DNA from: Scenedesmus sp. ARA3
Taxonomy: Eukaryota > Chlorophyta > Chlorophyceae > Sphaeropleales > Scenedesmaceae
Direction of reading: 5' to 3'
Assembly: GCA_004335835.1 (NCBI GenBank)
Contig: RWJK01000371.1
Coordinates: 1-49,210 of the forward strand
DNA: 49,210 nt
Shown here in pieces: positions 23,074-31,886 of the stretch. The position numbers and the translations under genes were made by a program. The notes under the pieces are model-generated. The model saw only the letters and a program-made list of their open reading frames with translations, did no database searches and had not been told where the DNA came from. Every line of letters starts with the position of its first letter. The first letter of the stretch is position 1.

Positions 23074-25707
23074 ATGCAGCGTGATGCAGATGGATTCATA
23101 AGCAACAACGAACGAGACTTCATTATCAAGGTCGGCAGGCTGCTATCTTGGACTCCTAGCAGCCAGCTGTGGGCAGCGCTGCCATCACATGACTTGGGGC
23201 TACTCCATATTTGACAATGCGCTGTTTCCTGCCTTCAGGCAATCAAGGAAGAGATCAGAATAGATGGAAGGTCGCCATATGACTGCCGAAAGATCAAAGT
23301 GCAGGTGGGCAGGCAATCTACGTGCCTGCATGCCGTCAGATGTTTCGCAATGGTGACCAGCAACTTGCTGCTGGCGTTCCTGTACTGCATTGTGCTGCCA
23401 TAGTCAGCAGCAGCACGTCGCGCAGCTCCTTGTTTCCAGCGCATATAGCACACAAACCTATGCTGCTGCACACCTGCAAGGACTCAACACCGACCACATG
23501 CCAATACACATCTCGTGCCTGTGCAGTTTGCGCTGGATGACCGCTCAGCCACGGTGCAGCTGGGAGGCACCACTGCCATGGCAGCCATCACAGCAGAGCT
23601 GGCAGCACCCTACCAGGGCAGCCAGAGAGAGGGCTCAGTGAGGTGGGCAACCATTGCAGCAACACAGTGGCAGCAGCAGCATTGACAATGCGGCGGCGGG
23701 CGTGCCGCATCTGCATTACAGCTGTGCAACTGGTGCTGCAGCTGCCATGCAAGCAGGAGCACAGCATCTGCATTTGTTTTGACAGTGTTTGCGCAGAAGC
23801 TTTGCAGCTGCATGCTTCTCATTTGCCCGTGGGCAACCTCCCATTGGCTGCAGCAGGCGCTACAGCTACAACAGCAACGCGCGCTCGTGCCGGCGGTCAC
23901 ATTCTGCCGAGGCCGAAAGTACCTGGCAAGACGGCAGCAGCAGCATTTAGCAGCTGTCGCTGCATTGTGTGCCTCTCTTGCAGCTGTGCCATCCGTGGAC
24001 TGTCATCTGCATGGCTGCTGCTCGCCCTCTTTGTACATGCATGTCTGAAAACACCCAGGTTCAACGTGGACCTGCCGCCCATGGCGGTCCGCCTCCTTGG
24101 CCGCGAGCAACTGCTGCGTTTCGCACTGACTGCCTCCGCATGTCCCCTGCCCATCCTCCTGTTTCAACACCCGCAGGTTCAACGTGGAGCTGTCGCCCAT
24201 GGCATCTGCCAGCTTTGCTGCGGGCAAGCCCGGGGAGGGTGCGGTGGAGCTCGCGCGCCTGGTGGAGCGGTGCATGTGCGGCAGCGGCGCACTGGACCTG
24301 GAGGCGCTGTGCGTGCTGCCGGGCAGGAAGGTGAGGGGAAGAGTGACCAGCAGGCAGCGCCGCCAGCAGGCGAGTAGGCTGCACTGGCCATGGCAGCAGC
24401 AATGGGTTGTGTGGGTACTAGAGCTGCATGCGTGGGCACTGGACCTGGAGGCGCTGTGTGTGCTGCCGGGGCGCAAGGTGAGCAAGCATCAATAACACTA
24501 TGATATGAATAAACTTGTATCAGACCGCACCTGGAGATGCTGCGCGTGCTGCCAGGCGAGGCGTGGCTCGGGGCCTGCAGCCAGCAGAGGCTACTGGCTG
24601 CACTGAGTATAGCAGCAGTAGGCGCCTGGTACGGGGTTGAAGCTGCATGCGCGGCAGCGGGGCGCTGGACCTGGAGGCGCTGTGCGTGCTGCCAGGCAGG
24701 AAGGTGCGGCGGCAGTAACTAACAATAACAGTAACAGCTGTGCAAGCCGTCCCTGTTGCCACCTCTCTGTGGCAGAAGTGACGGACATTGTACGGCCAGC
24801 CGGCTGTTGCCCCTCAGTTGTGCCAGCAGCAGGGGCCAGGTGTTGAGGTGCACGCTGCCTCAGGGGTCTGCCTCGATCGATGCTGCTGAAGCAACGCGGT
24901 ACATCACGTTTTGTGGAAGCCCAGATGATTTGCCTTGACTGCATGCTCACTGTGCACACTGCGCTGCTGCTGCTGCTGCTGCTGCTCTGGCCTGCAGGTG
25001 TGGTCGCTGCGTGTGGACGTGCACGTGCTGGACTCCTGCGGCAACCTCGTGGACGCGTGCTGCCTGGCTGCGCTGGCGGCGCTGCTGGGCTTTAGGAAGC
25101 CCCAAGTAGAGGTGGACCAGAGCGCAGGCGAAGGGGAAGCGCAAGTTATTGTGCACCCGCCAGAGGTGCGTGTGGTGTGGACAAGGGGGCGTTGATGTTG
25201 GGTGGATGGGCGGTTGCAGCTGCAGCTGATATCCAGCAGGTGGTGATGTCAGCCACCTCGCGTGCACGCGTTGTATCATCAACACTGGAATGCATGATAT
25301 GCGGTGAATGACGCGTGTGGTTGAGCACCCAGCTGCGCAGCCCTCAGACCTACATTGATGTGTTCATGCCTGTCTGGCCTGCTGTGCTGTGCCATGTTTG
25401 CCGCTGGTATGCCGCAGGTGCGGGAGCCGCAGCCCCTGACGATGCACCACCTGCCGCTGCCACACACCTTTGCCATCTTCGAGGTATGTGCATGGCGCTG
25501 CTTATGATATCTGCTTTGCGCACACTTGCACCTTTCAACTCTTCCGCAATAGCAGATGCAGCCGTGCATCCCTTGGGGCCACATCTCTGTATGTGTGTGT
25601 GCAGGAGCGGGACCTGCCCTGTCTGTGCCCCACTACGCTGCATCTCTTGTCCTCAAATGCATGCTGCAACATCGTGTGAACCTCACACCTTTGCCGTGTG
25701 CGTCACC

Positions 25708-25749
<42 letters not shown>

Positions 25750-27058
25750 GCCAGGCTGGCGCCATCCTAGCTGCCGACCCCTGCCTGCGTGAGGAGGCAG
25801 CAGCCAGCGGCGCCGCCACGCTGTTCATGAACCCGCACAGCGAGGTCTGCGGCTGGCAGATGGCTGAGGGGGTGGGCTTGGACACCTCGCAGATGATGCG
25901 GTGAGCAGCAGCAGCAGCAGCAGCTGCAGCAGCAGCGATTGGGCTCATGTAGCAGGCGCGGGATGTCTTGATTGGCTGCGCAAAGCATGTGGCTGCTGGT
26001 TGAGCTTTGCGCATGTGCTGCTGCTGCGCTACTGTAGCCAGCAGTTGCGCAAAACGCCCGGGGAAGTAGGTATGTGGATCAGATGTTTTGTCTGTATGCA
26101 GCTCAGCACTGCAGTGGCTGAGAAACTGTTTTGCCCATTTGCACGCCTGTCTGTGCTCGTTGGAAGGTACGCTGTATGGCGTGTTCTACTGCCTCCGTGC
26201 TTCGCTCAATCACTCGTGCTTGCAACTGCGTGCACGCTTGTTGCTGTTAGGTGTGTGCGGCTGGCAGCAGCTCGCTCGCCAGAGCTCGCAGCCACCCTAC
26301 AAGAGGCACTGCAGAAGCACGAGCTGGCTCGTGTACAGGCCCGCGTGCGGAGACACACCGGCTCAGCAGCAGCAGCTGCAGCAGCAGCAGGCCCAGGCAC
26401 GTTGCCTGGTAAGAGTGGGGATGCTGCTGGTGGCGGCGGCGCCAGCAGGGCAGCGGCGGCAGCGGCAGCAGCAGCGGCAGCGGCGGCTGGCGGCGTGGGT
26501 GGTGATGACCCTCGCAACATCACTGTGCTGGCTGATACTGAGGAGGCTGATGAGAAGCTGCAAGGCCTGCTGGCAGGTGGGCTGGTTGGCGGTGCTGATA
26601 TGTCTTGTGCTTGTGCTGTAGTGCATGTCAGCTCATGCTAGATGCATGCAGATTGGAATTGAGCAGCAGCGTGAATCTAGTGTGCACAGCATCATTGCAG
26701 GCTGTTTGCCTAGTAAATGCACCCTACCAGGGACGCCAGATGTCGCATTCAGGGTGTGGTCTGCAAGCCGTGTAATTGCATGCCGTGCGGAGTTGAGCAA
26801 CACTTTAAGTGGTGCAATGAGCACAGCATGCTTGGTACGTACGCACTGCGGCGTGTGGCGCATCAGACCTAATGGTCGTGCTTCCACGGCTGTTTTCTAC
26901 GCCACTCATGCTGATCGCGCATGTGCCTGATTGGCTGCAGAAATTCGCGAGGCTGTGCAGCGGCAGCAGCTCAAGGATGAGGCGCTGGAGGAGGCGGCAG
27001 CAGCAGCAGCAACCTCCAAGAAGCAGACAGCAGCAGCAGGAGCAGCAATGGAGCAGGG

Positions 27059-27096
<38 letters not shown>

Positions 27097-27660
27097 CGCA
27101 GGGCTTTGTGCGGCCGCCGCCGCTTGGCAAGCCAACTGCAGGTGGGGGGCTGCTGGTTGCTGCCTGCGCCTAGCACCATGTCCAAACCATGCCCCTTGCA
27201 TTGCTGCCAGGCTTCTACCTGCGACTGCCTGAAGATGTGGTTGTCTGAGTCGCTTATTGTCTGCTTGCATGCGTTGCAATGCATGCAGGACAGGTGTGTT
27301 GCTGCGGCTGCACAGCACGCAACAGCCGTGTTGTCCAGTGCTGCTGCTTTCACACTGCTGCCATGTATCTGACGCACCTGCCCTGCCCTACTAAATACTA
27401 CAGGTGTTGCACGGCTGGTTGGCACCGGCGGCGCCAAGCGAGCAGCAGCAGAGGTAGACAGCAGCCTTGATGCATTCCTGGGCAAGGGCAGCAGCAGCAG
27501 CGGCAGCAAGCCTTCAGGGCCGTTTGGCGGGCCGGCAGCCAAATACCACAGCCTGGATGCGATTGAGCAGATGCTGTTCCAGGCTGCGCCGGATGACCTG
27601 GCGGCAGCTGTCAAGCCGAAGAAGAAGCACAAGAAGAAGGCCAAGCACCAGGGCGCATGA
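23074..27660 (+). CDS. RRP45: RNA exosome core subunit RRP45 (EXOSC9 family), 10 exons
   Basis: An RNase PH-fold subunit of the nine-membered exosome ring, which threads RNA to the associated nucleases in nucleus and cytoplasm. Exons: 23074-23130, 23239-23304, 23527-23642, 24177-24330, 24998-25165, 25418-25483, 25755-25900, 26251-26576, 26941-27141, 27404-27660; phases agree, 518 residues (human 439). Family landmarks: N-terminal NNERDFI, IRIDGRSPYDCR at about 26-37, RFNVELSPMAS, VERCMCGSGALDLEALCVL and VWSLRVDVHVLD, then LTMHHLPLPHTFAIFE. The C-terminal tail is extended by poly-Ala and poly-Gln and ends in a Lys/His-rich KPKKKHKKKAKHQGA, likely a nuclear signal. As in other eukaryotic core subunits, catalysis is not expected. 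The exon 1 donor (GTCGGC) is weak. Introns 3 and 4 contain duplicated ends of exon 4. Confidence 0.93.
24049..24086 (+). repeat. Exon-edge echo in RRP45 intron 3
   Basis: An extra copy, 118 bases upstream, of the exon 4 acceptor and first 28 or so bases. It reads acacccag then gttcaacgtggacctgccgc, against the true acacccgcag then gttcaacgtggagctgtcgc. Confidence 0.9.
24423..24477 (+). repeat. Exon-edge echo in RRP45 intron 4 (copy 1)
   Basis: Duplicates the last 50 or so bases of RRP45 exon 4 (ALDLEALCVLPGRK) with a following gtgagc donor, 147 bases downstream of the true exon end. The reading frame is preserved. Confidence 0.9.
24526..24560 (+). repeat. Exon-edge echo in RRP45 intron 4 (decayed copy)
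   Basis: A shorter, diverged copy of the exon 4 end (cacctggagatgctgcgcgt then gctgccaggcgag) whose donor has decayed to gcgtgg. Confidence 0.65.
24642..24703 (+). repeat. Exon-edge echo in RRP45 intron 4 (copy 3)
   Basis: A close copy of the exon 4 end (CMCGSGALDLEALCVLPGRK region; here one residue differs near the start) followed by gtgcgg in the donor position. It is the best preserved of the three downstream copies. Confidence 0.9.
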
Positions 27661-28773
27661 GCGGGGTGCCCACTATTTTGTCTCTAGTCGCCGGCAGGTG
27701 GGCTGCAAGGCTTACGGTTGGTTTGACACTGGTTGATGCTATGGCTTGATTATGATGGTTTGACACTATGATTATGATGGTTTGACATTATGATGGCAGC
27801 ACGTTTAGCCCCATCTTGGCGACATTATGTTGCCGCTGCTGGCAGATGGTGTTGCTGGTAGAGCCGCACTGGCGGGGCATACTGTTGTGGAGCAGCTGCT
27901 GACAAGCAGCGCGCGCCCCTCACAGCAGGTGCACGGACTGAACAGAATGTGGACAGTTTGCTCAGCGTCTTGGCCTGTGTCCATGGACACTGGCCATTAA
28001 TGCAGATTTTGGCATTCAGTGTGCTGCTGCCGCATAGCACCGATCGCGTGACCAGCTTACAATACCCTGAGTGACCTAGGCTAGGGGTGGGGGTTGGCTA
28101 GGTGTGGCTTTTTTGCAGGCAGGGTATGGCCTCACGGTGAAATGTTGATTTTTTATGGCGTGCCTGTAGCTTTGTCACAACATTAATCAGGGCTGGTTCG
28201 AAACAAGAGATACCACAGCGGGTCATTATAGGCAATGCCATTTAAGGTATGCGAATGCCTCAAGCATATGCACTGCCAGATTGCCATCACCACCGTAGTT
28301 GCCATCACAGGCAACACCACATGCAACAGACACGACAACATCAAAACGAGTGGATGCAGTAGACTTTTCTGCTAAATGGAGTAGGTGTTGCAGCACGTCT
28401 TGTGTACACACACATGTACAGTCTGTACGGCATGTTTCCACTGGTGTGGCAGTGGACACAGCGCCAAATGCTGACCAACAACAAAATACACCGCAGCGTG
28501 TGTTGGTATTGACCAATTCCGACTTGATTAAGAGTCTTAACTAGGATCAAGTTCACTTTTGCTTTGCTGCGCTGCCAGCGCAGGGTGGAATGTGCAGCAC
28601 ATTGCCAGTGGGGCACGCCGCAGAGCTCCCCGCTACACAGAAAGCACAGAAGGCGCCCGCCTTGCCTATAACATTGTAACGCATCTGCAACAGTATTGCT
28701 GCTGCATGCAGCATATGCATGCAACAGCGCAACATCGATGGGCATAAGCTCAGGGAACTGTGCCTGCTCTTGA
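27661..28773. other. Intergenic region between convergent genes
   Basis: RRP45 ends at 27660 (plus) and the BTB gene at 28774 (minus), so both 3' UTRs lie here. A GGTTCGAAA string near 28196 recalls a tRNA T-arm, but no cloverleaf forms around it. No gene is recognised. Confidence 0.5.
27720..27796. repeat. Short tandem repeat in the RRP45 3' flank
   Basis: About 2.5-3 units of roughly 24 bases built on 'atgattatgatggtttgaca', with a diverged first unit. It starts about 60 bases after the RRP45 stop codon. Confidence 0.75.
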
Positions 28774-30700
28774 TCACTCCACACTGAGCACCTGCAGCTG
28801 CAGCAGCAGTTCCCCGCTCGCAGGCTGGCCCAAGGCTGCCCACGCCGCCTCATCCCAACCATCTGCGCCTGTTGTCTCGCCCAAAGCAAGCGAAACGTCC
28901 GTGCCCCACCCCACTCCCTTACTACAGGGTGTGTTTATCACTTGCCTCCTGCCGAGGCCGTGCACAACACATCTGTACTTGAAGTACATGCCGGTCCGCA
29001 TCCATTTGGGGCCAGCATTCACTCCAATGCGCATCTTACCGTTGCGCGGAGTACATATCACAAACAGCTGCCAGGCCAAGCCGCCAAGTGGAGGGCTGAC
29101 ATCAGGGCTGCAGAAGTGTGCTGGCTGCTGATGCGCGAAGCTGTCCCTGCAGGCCTGCGCCAGCTGCTCCACCGGCAGCCGCCACTCCAGCCGCACACCA
29201 TCAGCCAGCGGCCTGATCTGGCGGGGCGGCAGCTTCCAGCTGGCTGGTAGGTCCTGCCGTTTGCCGAGCTCTGCTGCGACCTCCTCTGGCGATGCGATGC
29301 GCAGCAGCGACACGAAGCTTCTGACCTGTGCTGCATACTCATGCATGAGGTGCTCGCTGTCATCAACTGCATGCGCCACGCAAGCAAGCGCAAAGTGCGA
29401 CAGCTGTGGCAGCCGGACCAACGGCGCCAGCGCCTCTTCCCCGCCATTGTCATAAGTGTACCGGACAGCTGTGTACAGCACGGTGTCTTCTGCTGCCACG
29501 CGCAGCTGGTCTGAGCTCAGCAGCAGCTGCATTGCTGGCAGCGGCAGGCCAAGCAGCAGTGCCTTGAGCTGTGGGTCTGCCCACACTGCCTCCAGGTCAC
29601 CCAGCGCAGCAACCAGCAGCCGCTGCACCCTGCCACCAGTGTCCGCTGCTTTTATGGCTGCTAGGTCTGCATTGGCTTGTAGTTTGCAGCACGGCGCATG
29701 CTGCAGTATGGCAGGCAGCAGCTGCAGCAGGCAGGCAGGCCATGCAGGCAGGCCAGCCAGGGCCTCCAATGCTGCTGCTGACAGGCCCTGCTCAGACTGT
29801 GCTGCTGCTTTCAGTGCTGCCACTGCCTGCTCTACTGCAGCAGGTACGTGCACCATGTCTGCTATGAGCACTGCAGGCATCAGCTGCTGCTGCTCCAGGC
29901 TGCTCACTGCATCTGGCACGCCATACATGGCTGCAATAACCGCCTCGGCTGCTGGCAGCTGCTCTGCACTGGCGATACACAGCGTCACAGATGGCCGGGG
30001 CAGCTGCATGGTTGCCGGTGCACGCACCAATCTCTGGCTGCTGTTGCTGCTATTGATACTGCCGGTGATTGGACTGCTGCTGGCGCCTGGCATTGCACCT
30101 GCTCCAAAGGTTGCGGTGCTGTTGTGTGCGAGGTGTGGCTGCAGGCCACCCACATTGCCTGGCGCAAGCATGCCCATGGTCTGCCAGTGTTGTGCCTGGC
30201 GCCAGAACAGAGGACCAGCAAATCGGAGCAGCAACAGCAGCATTGGTGTTAGCAGACACCTCTCGCTGCCCCAAGCAGTCGAGTTCCTGCCCAGGCGAGG
30301 TTGATCTGCCCTGTTGCACATGCCAGCTTGCAATCAGAGAGCTCTGTGAGCACGGTTGTAGCACAGCATCTGATTGCGTCTTACATACTTTCTGCCAAGG
30401 CCTCCCTACCTGAGCTTGGAAGAACTCGCTGGTGAACAGAACAATCCTGTGGCCAGGAAAGGTCGATAGGGCTTCTAGACGCGCGAAGCAGCTGCTGTTT
30501 GCTCCTGCTGCTGCTGCCGCCGCTGCTGGGGGTGATGCTGTTTCTAGTGCTTTTGCCGCTGCTGCGTTTTCAACCTTTGTGCGTTTTGGGGCTGGCTCCA
30601 GACCAGCAGCGGGAACCTGACGCGCCCAAGTGTACGAGTATATGGTCACATCGATGTCTGAGAGCTCCTGCTGCTTGAAGTGGCTGGCCAAGGCCGCCAT
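28774..30700 (-). CDS. BTB-BACK domain protein with MATH-like C-terminus, 2 exons
   Basis: Exons 30700-30410 and 30195-28774 join in phase 0 to 570 residues. The BTB fold is split by low-complexity inserts. LSDIDVTIYS opens it; an Ala-rich insert follows at about 26-75; FPGHRIVLFTSEFFQAQ (81-97) is the classic BTB helix-strand segment; a Ser/Asn/Gly-rich insert follows; PSVTLCIASAEQLPAAEAV (about 164-182) leads to AAMYG. A helical BACK-like region with LLSSDQLRVAAEDTVLYTAV comes next. The last 100 or so residues (WQLFVICTPRNGKMRIGVNA, FKYRCVVHG) resemble a MATH/TRAF beta-sandwich. Proteins of this type are usually substrate adaptors of Cullin-3 ubiquitin ligases; that role is inferred from family membership. 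The acceptor of exon 2 is placed at GCGCCAG by phase; a CTGCAG 45 bases further on is a possible alternative. Confidence 0.8.
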
Positions 30701-31886
30701 GTTTGCTGCCCTAACAATGCTGCTGAGTGCAGGTGTTGAGTGCCTGCTTGCTATCTTGGGTGTATGCCGACGAGCTAAGGATGATATAGTTGAAAAAGTA
30801 TGTTGGAGAAGCGATCAAGCGGTTGCACCTTCCAGGAAAGATGTCAGCAGTTTGGTACCAATTTGAAACGGTTCGTACATACTCCTGCGCTGCTGCGACC
30901 TTAGCTTCAAGAAAGGTGTAACAAAACGCATCCTATTGCGGTTAGCTCTTGTCAGGCTCTGTTTGCTGATCCTGCAGCCGTGACTGCCTGCAACCCTCAG
31001 GTTTGGGGTTTCACCTGTCACCCTTCAAATTGATCAACACTGACAGCACAGTGCAGAGCGCTGAACGCCTTGAAATAACAATGGTTGTCAATAATGCACC
31101 GTTGCAAACCGTGCCGGGCAACAAGTCACGGCCGCGTCCGTGCTGCATAATATGGATGCCCAACTCAGCTGAGCTTTGAGCTGCTGTCGCAGGATGCACT
31201 GCGTTGGCAACTCAGCACAGGCTGGATCCTGGAAGGGCACGCTTTGACGCCGCATCATATACAACAGTAACCCAGTTTGCAGCGAGGACTCCTCAGAGTC
31301 CGGTTTCTAGAAGCTGTGCAACACCTGCATGCACGTCAGATGGTGCTGCAGATGTCCTCACAGTAATGCACCGGCAGCATCCTCCTCCCAAACACCTGCA
31401 TCCATGCAGTTTGAAGTGCCGACAGCCCTGTTTTTGGTGACTGAGGTGCATGCTCTTCCACCTCCATCTGCTGCCTGTGCAACCCCCCAAAACAGCGCTC
31501 TCCTCAGGCTGAGAGAACGTGTGCAACAGTTCAAGCAACAAGTTGCTCGGAGCAATGAGACACGCAGTGATTGCTGCAGCATTAACACCTGTACATGTCA
31601 CAACATACTGAACACCCAAACAATCTGTACAATCAACTCAACTGCAATACAACACCAGATTTGAAGCAGTAGAGAACCAAGAAATACCTCTGTACAATTC
31701 CTGTGCATTCTGTACTTGGAACCCACTGCACCTCCAACCGCCCAGTGCCAGCTTGCCAGCACAGTGCCTCACGACGCCAAACCAGCGCTACAACCAAAAT
31801 CATATCTACAGGCACGAACGGTACTTGAATGCCAAGCCACGTCAGCTGTGGCCTCCTCTGTACACGTGCTCCATGCCAAGCTTCAC
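30701..31886. other. Intergenic region upstream of the BTB gene
   Basis: It lies between the BTB gene start (30700) and the stop codon of the oxygenase gene (31887), both on the minus strand. No coding motif, repeat or RNA gene is recognised. Possible 3'-terminal oxygenase exons cannot be excluded, because a GTGTGAGTG donor-like string overlaps its stop codon. Confidence 0.45.

Noticed and set aside
25600..25710. Possible echo of RRP45 exon 6 in intron 6 (gcgggacctgcc, cacacctttgcc)
   Set aside because: Only two short matches in the right order; too weak to count with the clear echoes without an alignment score.
28185..28215. GGTTCGAAA string resembling a tRNA T-arm
   Set aside because: No acceptor, D or anticodon stems can be drawn around it.
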